This document shows positions 55,577 to 64,000 of a DNA stretch of 64,000 nt, one piece after another. The notes beneath the pieces were generated by a model. The model was not told where the DNA came from and made no database searches. It saw nothing but the letters and a program-made list of their open reading frames with translations. Position numbers and translations under genes: made by a program. The stretch comes from Desulfopila_A sp964446655. Lineage in GTDB: Bacteria; Desulfobacterota; Desulfobulbia; Desulfobulbales; Desulfocapsaceae. The stretch lies in NCBI GenBank assembly GCA_964446655.1, contig CAYUPL010000003.1:74434-138433 (forward strand), given 5' to 3'. Each line of letters opens with the position of its first letter. Within the stretch, counting starts at the first letter, position 1.

Positions 55577-56677
55577 TTAGAGCAAAGAGCGATACACACT
55601 TTCAGTTTTCTTCACACATTTTTCCCAGCTGAAAATTTCTACCCGGTCGTAACCACGCTTTCTCAGTAAGACTCGATCTGTTTCAGATTGTACCGTCTGT
55701 TCTAAAATCAGGCGTAATTCTTCCTCATCCTCTGGGTCAAAATAATGCGCGGCATCACCTGCAATCTCAGGCATGGAACTTGTGTTACTGCAGACTACCG
55801 GGCAGCCACACTTCATTGCCTCCAGCAGAGGTAGACCGAACCCTTCATATAACGAGGGATAAACAAATGCTTCCGCATCGCGATACAACATTTGCAGGGT
55901 TTGGTCTTCTGCCTGGAGGTGATGGACTCTTTCCTGCAAGCCGGCTTCACAAATAGTGCGGAATTCCCGACGAGTAAACACTCCTCCCCCGACACAAAGA
56001 AGATCGTAATTGCTATTCAGTACCTCTGAATGTCTATAAGCGTTAAGGAGCCCTGAAAAATTCTTCACACCCTGTCTCAATCCGACATAGAGGAGATATG
56101 GCCTGTGCCATTTTCTAAAATTGCATGCCCCAGACAAGGGAAGAATATTAAATGAAGTTGCCAGTGGAATAACAGTTATCTTTTCCTCCGGAACATCCAG
56201 GTAGGTTATGATATCGGTACGTGTATTGTGAGATATAGCTATAATATGATCGGCACGGGAAATAGCTGCTGCCTTTTGCATGGCGATATAACGATCCGGA
56301 CCACTGAACTCCTCGGGAAACCGCTCATGAATCATATCATATACAGTAAGAACCCGAGGAGACCTAACTTTTTGAAAATATTTTGAATAATAGGTTTCGT
56401 GGAAAATATCGGGATATATTTTCCGGAACAACCCTTTGGTGATCAAACGATTTAGAAGTGGCAAGACATGATGTTTTCCAGGAAACTCAGGAATTTGCCT
56501 GCCAAATGTCTCAACCGCACTGGCTGCAAGATGTTGGTTGATATGCAATGGAGCAATCACCGTGGTTTTGATACTGCTGGAAGACTGCGACAGCCTGGTT
56601 GCCAGTTCAACAAAATACCGCGAGATCCCCCCAACATTCTGGAGCGAAAAAATCTGGTGGTCATAATAAATATGCAT
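55577..56677 (-). CDS. GT4 glycosyltransferase
   Basis: A 366-residue GT-B enzyme: NVGGISRYFVELATRL (N-terminal acceptor loop), TVYDMIHERFPEEF, ISHNTRTDI, LLYVGLRQGVKNF and the donor-binding AFVYPSLYEGFGLPLLEAM (E-x7-E). Strong resemblance to the neighbouring GT4 at 56696 suggests an old duplication within the cluster. Confidence 0.92.
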   Translation of the reverse strand: MHIYYDHQIFSLQNVGGISRYFVELATRLSQSSSSIKTTVIAPLHINQHLAASAVETFGRQIPEFPGKHHVLPLLNRLITKGLFRKIYPDIFHETYYSKYFQKVRSPRVLTVYDMIHERFPEEFSGPDRYIAMQKAAAISRADHIIAISHNTRTDIITYLDVPEEKITVIPLATSFNILPLSGACNFRKWHRPYLLYVGLRQGVKNFSGLLNAYRHSEVLNSNYDLLCVGGGVFTRREFRTICEAGLQERVHHLQAEDQTLQMLYRDAEAFVYPSLYEGFGLPLLEAMKCGCPVVCSNTSSMPEIAGDAAHYFDPEDEEELRLILEQTVQSETDRVLLRKRGYDRVEIFSWEKCVKKTESVYRSLL

Positions 56678-56695
56678 TAAACAACCATTCTCCCT

Positions 56696-57931
56696 TCAGC
56701 GATTATCCCAGACATATCGATACCCGGCTATAGTCTTATCGGCACAATCTTTCCAGGAAAACTCCTTGGCTTTCTCAAGCCCTTTTTCGACGTAAAACCG
56801 GCGAAGTTCAGTATCGCTCAGCAGTTGCAACATTGCCTGGGCAATCTGTTCAGTATCATGAGGATCCACCAAAATCCCCGAATCGCCAACGACTTCCGGC
56901 AGAGAGCTTGTATTGGAGGTAATCACCGGTACACCGCACTGCATCGCTTCAAGGGGCGGTAGACCAAAGCCCTCATAAAGAGATGGGTAAATAAAGGCTT
57001 CAGCGCCGCTGTAAATTGCACTCAGATATTCATCGGGAACAAAACCTGTAAAAACCACCTTGTGCCGCAACAGGGGATCATTCGCAATTTCATCCATAAG
57101 TCCCTGTACCTTCCAGCCTTGTGTTCCGACCAGAACAAAATAGAGATCCTCGCAGCCAGGCTGCTGCAGGACTTCACGAAAGCTATTCATGGAAGCTGCC
57201 AGATTTTTCCGTTTTTCCACGGTAGCCAAGGTGAGAAAATATCGACCATCAGGGATATGAAACTGTTTTTTGACCTCTTGTATAAGAGCCAAATCAGTCA
57301 CAGGAAAGTACAATTCAGCAGAGGCGGCCGGCTGAGTGACGAAGACTCTTTCAGCATCCATGTTAAAATAGTTGCAGATATCATTTTTGGTACTTGTGGA
57401 AATGGTGAACACATAATCATTCTGTGGAGAGAAAGATTCCACGATGGGGCGAAACTGGTCGACAAATCCGTCGGCAAAATATTCCGGATGGATAAGCGGG
57501 ATGATATCGTATACAGTCATCATTCGAATGAGTTTGCCGCCGGAATGAAAACGAGGCAGAGCGGAGTACATGGAGTGGTAAATATCTGTATACTTGCCTA
57601 TCCTGTAGCTCTGCGACATACGATACATCCTGGAGAGTACTTTTATAGCCTTGCTCTCATTTGGAACATCTTCATCATTATCAGCACATGTCAGGAGAAA
57701 CTTTTCCAGCCGGTTTTTGGGAAATGATTTTCCTCCAAACCCTCTTTCTTTAAAATAGGTATCCGTCAGTTGATTGACTTGTATCGAAGATAAAGCCCCA
57801 TACTGAATATCAAGATCGTCACGCTGCAGCAACTCATCAGACAAGCTACTGATAACTCGAAATATCCCTGTTCTTGCAGTTTCAAACAGCTGCGCTAACC
57901 CTATTACACTGACATCTACAATTATATTCAT
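56696..57931 (-). CDS. GT4 glycosyltransferase, first gene of the polysaccharide series
   Basis: A 411-residue GT-B enzyme: MNIIVDVSVIGLAQLFETA start, MMTVYDIIPLIHPEYF, ISTSTKNDICNYF, FLTLATVEKRKNL and AFIYPSLYEGFGLPPLEAM with the E-x7-E donor motif. The start is placed at ATG 57931; a TTG seven codons upstream is less likely. It is the promoter-proximal gene of the leftward run ending at aroK. Confidence 0.9.
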   Translation of the reverse strand: MNIIVDVSVIGLAQLFETARTGIFRVISSLSDELLQRDDLDIQYGALSSIQVNQLTDTYFKERGFGGKSFPKNRLEKFLLTCADNDEDVPNESKAIKVLSRMYRMSQSYRIGKYTDIYHSMYSALPRFHSGGKLIRMMTVYDIIPLIHPEYFADGFVDQFRPIVESFSPQNDYVFTISTSTKNDICNYFNMDAERVFVTQPAASAELYFPVTDLALIQEVKKQFHIPDGRYFLTLATVEKRKNLAASMNSFREVLQQPGCEDLYFVLVGTQGWKVQGLMDEIANDPLLRHKVVFTGFVPDEYLSAIYSGAEAFIYPSLYEGFGLPPLEAMQCGVPVITSNTSSLPEVVGDSGILVDPHDTEQIAQAMLQLLSDTELRRFYVEKGLEKAKEFSWKDCADKTIAGYRYVWDNR

Positions 57932-58426
57932 TAGAATAACTATATCCCACAAACGGACTTATGGGGACAATCTCCTGGCAAAGGATACACAAAAGAGGAT
58001 ATCAAATTTTCTCTTCGACAAAAAAGAATCACCATTATCCTGAACAGTTCCGGGAATGGTCTTTGGTAAAGATACTGATGTGTTCCGACTGTTCCGCTTC
58101 TTGTCGGATTAATTGTCATTTTTTCTTAACCGGACAACAATTTGCGCCCGCCTCGGCAACATAAAGTAATATTTTGAAATACTCAATCTGTATTTCCCAA
58201 AAAGGGCAGCTATGGATAATTCCGTGAAGCTGGAGAGATACTCCTCTTTATAGCCAGACGGATATCATTTTTTGTATACCTTCCTTTGTGTTATGAATTT
58301 TTCAGGCAGGTATCACTCATGAACCCAGACTGTCAACATCTTTTTATCTTGTTTTTACTTGCATTTAGATTACTTAACCGGATTAAAGTTATTTGTTTTT
58401 GTAGAGATAAATTTTAGGAGTAAACC

Positions 58427-58477
58427 ATGGTCCTTATGTGTTTGAATGCAGTATGGCACAGATATTTGTTGCCTTAG
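58427..58477 (+). CDS. Mini-ORF 1, 16 codons, with strong ribosome site
   Basis: AGGAG ends at 58420, six bases before ATG 58427; the frame encodes MVLMCLNAVWHRYLLP and stops at TAG 58475-58477. Spacing and site strength are better than for many real genes here. It could be a leader peptide, a small membrane or toxin-type peptide, or chance. No family recognised. Confidence 0.3.
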   Translation: MVLMCLNAVWHRYLLP

Positions 58478-58520
58478 TCTTGATTTTTTGTCATAAAAAC
58501 AATCAAAAAGGAGATTGTAA

Positions 58521-58574
58521 ATGCTAACCATGAAACTTCATTTATACTCAGGAAAGTTATACCTTGTCGCATGA
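58521..58574 (+). CDS. Mini-ORF 2, 17 codons, with strong ribosome site
   Basis: AAAAAGGAG followed by a seven-base spacer and ATG 58521; the frame encodes MLTMKLHLYSGKLYLVA and stops at TGA 58572-58574. It lies 43 bases after mini-ORF 1 on the same strand. Its role is unknown. Confidence 0.3.
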   Translation: MLTMKLHLYSGKLYLVA

Positions 58575-58789
58575 TTTACAAATAGTGCCTGTTCATAAAT
58601 ACTGTTTTTCACTATTGCTTGTGTTCTCAAAATTTAATTCTCAGATTTTTAATGATATTCCTGCGATTAAATTCATCAACTACCCAATATTTATAAATAA
58701 AAGCAAGAATTCCCAGACTGCCCAGACTGACATTTGATGAATCCAGATCAACGGTTTCTGCTCAATCACAATATTTCCAAGGGTGTTCC

Positions 58790-59530
58790 GTGAAACTCAG
58801 TATTGTTATTCCAGTTTTTAATGAAGAAAAAACCATTATTTCTATTCTTGATCGTGTTGAAGAAGAATTGAATAGCCTGGCTTCCATCGAATCATGGGAA
58901 ATCGTCATAATCGATGATTGCTCAACTGATCATTCAAAAAAAATTCTGGAAGAAAGGATTCGGTTGAGAGAAAGTTATATCCTTTTGTTCCACGAGACCA
59001 ATTTGGGGAAAGGTGCCGCTATCCGCTCAGGAATCAGCAAAACATCTGGCGATATAGTGCTGGTACAGGATGCCGACTTGGAGTACGACCCTAAAGACTA
59101 TGAAATTCTTTTACGGCCGTTTGTCGACGGCAAGGCAGATGTCGTCTACGGATCACGTTTTAAAGGTGAAATCTCAAGAGTACTCTATTTCTGGCATTTC
59201 ATGGGCAATCGGTTTCTAACTTTCCTTTCAAATATGTTAACCAATCTCAACCTCACCGACATGGAAACCTGCTATAAGGCAGTTAGGGGGGATATTATCC
59301 GCAACATGATACTCGTCTCCAACCGTTTTGGAGTTGAACCGGAAATTACAGCCAAAATAGCAAAAATCAAGGGTATACGTATATACGAAGTACCTATCTC
59401 ATATTTTGGCAGAACCTATGATGAAGGAAAAAAAATAACATGGAAAGATGGGGCTTCAGCTATATGGTGCATTTTTAAGTTCAATCTTTTTACCAGACTC
59501 AAAAACTCCTATAGGACACAACCCAAATAA
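58790..59530 (+). CDS. GT2 glycosyltransferase, polyprenyl-phosphate sugar synthase (DPM1-like)
   Basis: A 246-residue GT-A enzyme: LSIVIPVFNEEKTIISILD, IVIIDDCSTDHSK, NLGKGAAIRSGI, VLVQDADLEYDPKDY (DAD metal site), YGSRF and DMETCYKAVR. These are typical of dolichyl/undecaprenyl-phosphate mannose or glucose synthases. It has no C-terminal membrane helices, so it is the soluble form. Start GTG. A GT-C type membrane transferase lies next to it (59759-62098), which is the class that uses lipid-linked sugars. Confidence 0.92.
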   Translation: MKLSIVIPVFNEEKTIISILDRVEEELNSLASIESWEIVIIDDCSTDHSKKILEERIRLRESYILLFHETNLGKGAAIRSGISKTSGDIVLVQDADLEYDPKDYEILLRPFVDGKADVVYGSRFKGEISRVLYFWHFMGNRFLTFLSNMLTNLNLTDMETCYKAVRGDIIRNMILVSNRFGVEPEITAKIAKIKGIRIYEVPISYFGRTYDEGKKITWKDGASAIWCIFKFNLFTRLKNSYRTQPK

Positions 59531-59758
59531 GTGAGGTTGTCACAATCAAGTGGCAAAACCTCGTCAATCACAACCATCCAGAAGTCCTCCGTAAAGAGAA
59601 AAATCTCAAAGGGTAGTCACTTTGTGATAATCCGACCATGGTAATAATCTACTCTATGTCACTAACACCACTACTGCAGGGTGTCTTCCTGCACATCCGG
59701 GAGTTAATGCCGGCCAAATTGCTACTCGCCGCCACCAGCTGGGGGCTGTGTTGCAATA

Positions 59759-62098
59759 TCACTCCAGCAGTGTGTGCCCGTTCCAGTATAAGGGGGGGGC
59801 GTCCGTTACATTGCCGTTGCATTTCATTTGCAGCACACGGTAGTGTCCGAAATCGCGTGCAATCACACTGGTCCAGTCGCGTTGTGATTGACGCAGTCGC
59901 TGCTCGGCCTCATCGGCCATCTCAATTGCCACCACTACCGCCTGACCGGGACTGTTAAACACTGTCTGCACCCGCATCGTAGCCGGATAGCGGATATTCA
60001 TCGGTGATAGTGTCTGTGGACCTCGTCCAACCGCCAAGCGCCTTGCTTCCAGCCGACTGCTCAACCACCGATCGGCAAAAACAAAGTCGACACCGTCCGA
60101 CTCCAGCGCAGTGGCGATGCTCTCGACTTCAGCCTCCGTCACCAATGCACCAATCCCAAGATGTTCGAACACCCGGATCTCAGAGATTCGCCACGAGGTG
60201 TGGGCGGACATTTTAATCGTCAATCGTAAATATACGGCCTCGATAGGCGGCCAGCGATGATCCTGCACCGGATCATAATCCTTGAAATAAACGCGGTTGC
60301 CGCTGATGTAGGATTCGCCTGAACGCAATATGTTCGTCACGAGAGGAGCGTAGTGAACCCCGTCGAGCGAATACTCGATGGAATAGGGTCCGCGCGGTAG
60401 ATCATGTGCAACCGGAAACAATCGCATGCCGCCGACCTGCAGCGTGCCCGCCAGCTCAATCACCAATCGCTGTACCGTCTCGCCACCCGGACCAATCCCC
60501 GTCGCACGCACACCGTCGATCAGCCAACCAGCCTCGCCATCCATACCCACTATAGTGACGTCCCGTATTTCAGCTTGCTGCAGTCGAACCGGCGGCGGCA
60601 CCATTCCCCCGAGCAACTGCAATCCCGGCGCGCTGGTCAACGTAAAATCCTCGACGCCCATAGCCATCAGCGCTCCCGTGAAATACGGCTGCAAACCGGG
60701 CGAAAAGGCATAGCCGCCCGCCTCATCGCGCTCCCAGCCCTCCTGATGTTCTAGAATACGCTCATCCTGGAAGGCCAGAAAACGGACCTCCCGCTCACGC
60801 GTCATCGTCAGCATCGTCCCACGCAACTGGTCCGCTAATCCCCCAATAATCTTGACATGCTGTAAGCCGGCTTCACGCGCGGCGGCAATGGTTTGTTCGT
60901 GTACCTTGAGCGTCTGCGTTTTGACAGGCGCAGCTTTCACGCATTCGTTAAACGTGAAGATCGCATTATATCCGCACCAGAAGGCCAGCAACAACCAACC
61001 AAGCCGCCGTATCCAGGCAATCGGCATACAAACCAGCGCGGCGAACCCCGACCCGATCATGACGGTGAACGTACCGATCAAATAGCGCGGTGCACAGGCG
61101 GCAGCCAACGGATGCGGCAGGTAGAATGCCAGAAAAACAAGCGCATAGACAACCGGCACCCACCATGCGGTACGATTCTCGGAATCAGTTCCGGTACGCC
61201 ACCGCCGATTGGTGAGGATCACCCCATATATCAACAATGGCAGTGCAACGCTTGCCAGGGCTGCTGCGCGAATCCAGACCACCGTGGCATCCGGCCACCA
61301 GAGCATCGGTGGCAAGGTTTTGAGAAGCGTCAACCTGCCATGCATGCCCACCTGTCCTAATCCCGCAAACCCCATGTGCGTTTCGCTACCACTCATTTCC
61401 CCCATATTAGCAACCAGCAAAGGCAGGAAACCAACTAATCCAAGCATGCCCGTTGCGACCATCGCCGTCAATCGCCGCCAACCGCGCCCGTACCGCCACC
61501 AATCCACCAGCAGCCACCCACCGGCAACCAGAAAAAACGGTATTACTTGAAGGTTTGTCCACACCCCCAGCGCCACGACCAGCCCCAACGCCGGCCAGCG
61601 CCAAGCATTCCCGCGTGCAACGCGGACGTTCCCCGTAAGATCAAACACCAGAACCAGCGCCAGCGTACCGAAAAGCAGCATTTCCGGATAGCCCCCGTAT
61701 GCTCCCATGGTGTACCAGAGGACATGCCGGCCACCGAACGCCGCACAGGCCGCTGCTGCCAGCCCTCCCGCCTCGCACCCGGTCAACCGGCGAAACAACG
61801 CATATACACTCCAGCACCAGAGCACTGCAAAAAGCGTCGGTGCAACCGCCAGCGTAAATGGTGAGACCCCGAAAAAACTAAAAACAACGGCTACCGCATA
61901 AGCCTCCAGCGCCCCCATGTAGTTCTGACCGACATAGAATAGTGGTCTGGCCCCCTCCAGAATCTGCACGGCCATGATGCCGACCACGGAGGTGTCACGG
62001 GTGGAAGCGAACACAAACACCGCCAGTGCAGCTCGCAGCAGCAGAGCGGCAAAAAGGATAATGCCCAGCCATACCCAGGAACCGGATCGCCTACGCAT
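59759..62098 (-). CDS. Large GT-C-type membrane glycosyltransferase-like protein with C-terminal sugar-binding-like region
   Basis: A 779-residue protein. The N-terminal 420 residues hold about ten to twelve membrane helices; the first loop has the acidic RDTSVVGIMA and then YVGQNYMGALEAY, a pattern seen in GT39/GT83-like transferases. Residues about 500-660 are beta-rich (YSIEYSLDGVHYAPL; AYLRLTIK-like; WRISEIRVFE) and recall a discoidin (F5/8C) domain. The ATG at 62098 overlaps the preceding stop by one base. The gene is visibly G+C-richer than its surroundings, with arginine/alanine-rich codons, indicating transfer. Confidence 0.65.
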   Translation of the reverse strand: MRRRSGSWVWLGIILFAALLLRAALAVFVFASTRDTSVVGIMAVQILEGARPLFYVGQNYMGALEAYAVAVVFSFFGVSPFTLAVAPTLFAVLWCWSVYALFRRLTGCEAGGLAAAACAAFGGRHVLWYTMGAYGGYPEMLLFGTLALVLVFDLTGNVRVARGNAWRWPALGLVVALGVWTNLQVIPFFLVAGGWLLVDWWRYGRGWRRLTAMVATGMLGLVGFLPLLVANMGEMSGSETHMGFAGLGQVGMHGRLTLLKTLPPMLWWPDATVVWIRAAALASVALPLLIYGVILTNRRWRTGTDSENRTAWWVPVVYALVFLAFYLPHPLAAACAPRYLIGTFTVMIGSGFAALVCMPIAWIRRLGWLLLAFWCGYNAIFTFNECVKAAPVKTQTLKVHEQTIAAAREAGLQHVKIIGGLADQLRGTMLTMTREREVRFLAFQDERILEHQEGWERDEAGGYAFSPGLQPYFTGALMAMGVEDFTLTSAPGLQLLGGMVPPPVRLQQAEIRDVTIVGMDGEAGWLIDGVRATGIGPGGETVQRLVIELAGTLQVGGMRLFPVAHDLPRGPYSIEYSLDGVHYAPLVTNILRSGESYISGNRVYFKDYDPVQDHRWPPIEAVYLRLTIKMSAHTSWRISEIRVFEHLGIGALVTEAEVESIATALESDGVDFVFADRWLSSRLEARRLAVGRGPQTLSPMNIRYPATMRVQTVFNSPGQAVVVAIEMADEAEQRLRQSQRDWTSVIARDFGHYRVLQMKCNGNVTDAPPLYWNGHTLLE

Positions 62099-62556
62099 CA
62101 ATACCACCGTCCGTAGCGGATCCGCACTTGTTTCGCCCCGTTCGGCCGGACGCGGATTAGCTGCACGCTAGTGCCTGTCTCGTACGGCTCGATGTGTGTC
62201 TCATCAGGATCGCATATCAGTCCATTCACCCAATTATAGCGAATCACAAGCGGCGCAGAGGGCTCTTCCGGATACACATCAATGCGATTGATCCCTGCCT
62301 CCACCCGTGCCGCCCCCTCCTGCACCATCGACGGTTCGCGCTGTAACCGGAAGACCGCTTTCGCACTGACATCCGATGTCCGTACCTCCCCGAACAGATC
62401 GGAATGCTCGCGCAGATACTCCTTCCAGTAACCATGATAAGTGATGATATGGGTGACGTTGTACCAGTCCATGAATTGAAGCATTTTTTCCAGACCGTTC
62501 TTTCGGAATTCGGCTGGCGGGTAGTAAGTATCTACCGGTAAAACAGGTGGATACAT
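62098..62556 (-). pseudogene. C-terminal fragment of a membrane/surface-sugar protein, 5' truncated
   Basis: A 152-residue open frame ending at TGA 62098-62100, one base overlapping the following gene's ATG. It starts abruptly with sequence like the extracellular C-terminal region of large membrane proteins (EKMLQFMDWYNVTHIITYHG; VFRLQREPS), with no membrane part. An in-frame stop lies five codons upstream of the first ATG. G+C-rich composition stops at about 62560. Best read as the surviving 3' end of a transferred gene. A short functional protein is less likely. Confidence 0.5.
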
Positions 62557-63081
62557 ACTTATTAAAAATCAAAAGCAAGCACATCACATTCGGACCAACC
62601 GCTATCGTAGAGAGAGGGATCCAAGAATCAGGACCACCTCTCTTTTTAAAGGGGATACGATCACGCAAAAGGAATGAAAGAACCTCGAACTTAGTATGAA
62701 TAGTACACCAATGAGACCGACTAGCAAAACAACATTTCTTTGCAAATGAATGTTCTGAGTAGTTTTTTTGGGGAGGAGAGCAAAGAAATGAAAAATGAAT
62801 CTAACAACACCTCTACACAGGCAACTGGGTTTAAACGATAACACCCATGCATCTTACCAAAGTCCCAGTATATAATAGAACTATTGTCATACGAACCGGA
62901 AATCAGAAAGGTCACCTTAATAGGCGACCTTTCTAATTTTTTTGGTAAATTCGTTTTCTTACAACAATATCAACACAAAGGGAGCCAGTATAAAGAAGAA
63001 AGTTTTCTCTTTAATGATTGTTGGAAGGTAACATACTCCCAACAAGGCTTCTTGGAAAGGTGCTTTCTCTAATTCTTGCTC
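62557..63081. other. AT-rich intergenic region beyond the G+C-rich island
   Basis: About 525 bases with no convincing ORF on either strand. It contains the terminator-like hairpin at 62906-62943. The abrupt change of base composition near 62560 marks a likely recombination junction. Confidence 0.6.
62906..62943 (+). terminator. Intrinsic terminator with no obvious gene upstream
   Basis: AGAAAGGTC-A-CCT (62906-62918) pairs with AGG-C-GACCTTTCT (62923-62935) around TAAT, then AATTTTTTT. The T-run is only on the plus strand, yet no rightward gene precedes it. Confidence 0.75.
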
Positions 63082-63762
63082 TCATGGTATTAATACTGGA
63101 GGATTCTCGACCGGCATCTCCTCTTTGTCGTAGAAAATGCGAGAAGCCCTGCTTGCTCCACATTGGCCGCTCTGAGTTGTCAACGCCATTCCACGGCCAC
63201 TAACATCTGATTGTTTTACTATGAGCTTATTCGTTTCGAAGCGGTGTCCATTGTTTATCACTTCCACAGTCTCACAACCATCCATTTCCACAATGAAGGT
63301 AGGAGGATAATGTTTCATTAGATGAGTGAAGTAGAATGTCGGTCTACCGCCATTGTGAATTCCCCACCAGATTCCTTCCTCTTCGACAAGTGCTTTCTCT
63401 ACAAATTCGGCGGTCACAAAAAGTTGCCCAGATGCTTGCAGGGTACAAGTCGGGGCGGTACCGGAGCAAGCACCTTCCCATCCTGCAAAATCAAAACCAT
63501 CTTCTGTCGTAGCCGTAAGAGTTACCATGGTATTAGTGGGAAACGCTCCTTCACAATCCTGACCGCAATTAATACCAGCGACATTACTTGTTACCGTGCC
63601 GGTGCCATCTCCAGATTTTTCTACAATAATAACGGAACTGGCAGAATTTATTGCAGCCTGAAAAATTGTAAACGATGAATCTGCGTGTGGTGAAGACACG
63701 TAGAGCGAAAAACTTAAAAACAATGTGCCTAAAAACATACTTATAAAATGCCTGGTTCTCAT
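63082..63762 (-). CDS. Secreted protein with InlB-like (bacterial) repeat
   Basis: A 226-residue protein. Start at ATG 63762, chosen because GGAGA lies nine bases upstream; the frame opens further. Residues 1-28 are a signal peptide (MRTRHFISMFLGTLFLSFSL). Residues about 48-118 are one divergent InlB-type repeat (GDGTGTVTSN; VTLTATTEDGFDFAGWEGAC; VTAEF), which includes two cysteine pairs. The C-terminal 100 residues (WWGIHNGGRPTFYFTHLMK and on) are not recognised. Likely periplasmic or surface-exposed. Confidence 0.7.
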   Translation of the reverse strand: MRTRHFISMFLGTLFLSFSLYVSSPHADSSFTIFQAAINSASSVIIVEKSGDGTGTVTSNVAGINCGQDCEGAFPTNTMVTLTATTEDGFDFAGWEGACSGTAPTCTLQASGQLFVTAEFVEKALVEEEGIWWGIHNGGRPTFYFTHLMKHYPPTFIVEMDGCETVEVINNGHRFETNKLIVKQSDVSGRGMALTTQSGQCGASRASRIFYDKEEMPVENPPVLIP

Positions 63763-64000
63763 AAAACAGTTCTCCATTATTAAATTCTTAAAATCTTGTA
63801 ATTTTGTTGTCGTAACCACATCCCATCGTTGACTAGTAATCTTATTAGGAAGTCACTATAATTAATATCTTCTTTTAAAACAACAAATATACAAACTTTT
63901 CTGCGTGCTTGTTTGGATGTGCATGCCTGCCACTTGATTTTCGCTTTTATATGATGGAGAATGACGGAAGTCCTTCTCTCGATGCTCAACGAAAAAGCAT

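Larger units (their letters stand above)
57932..58789. other. Long AT-rich divergent intergenic region
   Basis: About 860 bases between the leftward polysaccharide series and a rightward GT2 gene. It contains two mini-ORFs (58427-58477, 58521-58574), a TTGATT...AATCAA inverted pair between them (58480-58506 area) and a CCCAGACTG word occurring three times (about 58324, 58712 and 58721). A 67-codon ORF at 57961 looks random. Promoters for both flanking units should lie here, but none was convincing. Confidence 0.6.

Noticed and set aside
57961..58164. 67-codon ORF in the polysaccharide-GT2 gap
   Set aside because: No ribosome site, no recognisable features and unusual composition; treated as intergenic.
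58450..58475. TGGCAC...TTGC, resembling a sigma-54 promoter
   Set aside because: The spacing between GG and GC is wrong by several bases.
59531..59758. Short inverted words (GAGGTT/AACCTC) after the DPM1-like gene, possibly an insertion-sequence end or terminator
   Set aside because: The stem is only six bases, no T-run follows, and no transposase remnant could be recognised.
62884..63072. 62-codon plus-strand ORF
   Set aside because: TTG start and it runs straight through a strong terminator hairpin.
63780..63989. 69-codon minus-strand ORF at the right edge
   Set aside because: It overlaps the promoter region of the secreted-protein gene, with no ribosome site or recognised family.

Overview
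The window reads as a chromosomal segment of a Gram-negative, lipopolysaccharide-making bacterium, most likely a member of the Desulfobulbales or a neighbouring Desulfobacterota order. This is inferred from gene order and protein flavour: rplU-rpmA-obgE-proB-proA-nadD, rpsF-rpsR-(DUF2232)-rplI-dnaB-leuS-lptE-dusB, an AP2-domain protein, HDOD-GGDEF fusions and kdsB. No rRNA, tRNA, CRISPR array or intact transposase was seen. About 60 genes are supported and packing is dense. Most of the segment is ordinary core genome.

Layout. 1-9 kb: the tail of a probable nnr gene and a CBS-domain protein (+), then a leftward operon from rplU through rpmA, obgE, proB, proA and nadD to an unusual CheB-like response regulator and ung; an AP2-domain gene lies upstream. 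8.6-17.3 kb: a rightward run of a MazG-like gene, rpsF, rpsR, a DUF2232 membrane protein, rplI, dnaB, leuS, lptE and dusB (ribosome, replication, tRNA and outer-membrane assembly). 17.3-35.6 kb: folD, a 225-bp palindromic MITE-like element, a malic enzyme, a decayed lysine-aminomutase-family gene, an HDOD-GGDEF protein, galU-priA, hrpA, kdsB with an oversized YvcK/CofD-like protein, rsmJ, ykgJ-rlmH and yqgE. 35.9-45.9 kb: glgB, a DUF4126 membrane protein, a two-gene unit of a nucleosidase-like protein plus a sensor kinase, a DUF4136 lipoprotein, malate dehydrogenase with a strong terminator, and nadA.

45.9-57.9 kb is a 12-gene leftward series. Five glycosyltransferases and a WbaP/WcaJ-type initiating sugar-phosphate transferase form a surface-polysaccharide module. 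It is followed by a BI-1 protein, coaBC, an MFS transporter, a YkgJ protein overlapping a tRNA-queuosine mannosyltransferase homologue, and aroK. GalU (UDP-glucose), KdsB (CMP-Kdo), LptE and this cluster together supply the cell surface.

57.9-64 kb is accessory. An 860-bp intergenic stretch carries two tiny ORFs with excellent Shine-Dalgarno sites. A DPM1-like glycosyltransferase follows, then a clearly G+C-richer island with one intact and one 5'-truncated gene for large membrane/surface-sugar proteins, then a secreted protein with an InlB-like repeat.

The best candidates for something new are the catalytically degenerate CheB-like regulator with a built-in zinc ribbon (1274-2464), the structured mobile-type element (18270-18494), the oversized YvcK-like protein (29909-32233), the nucleosidase-like/sensor-kinase pair (39081-42613), and the twin mini-ORFs (58427-58574). 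All are candidates; none is proven here.
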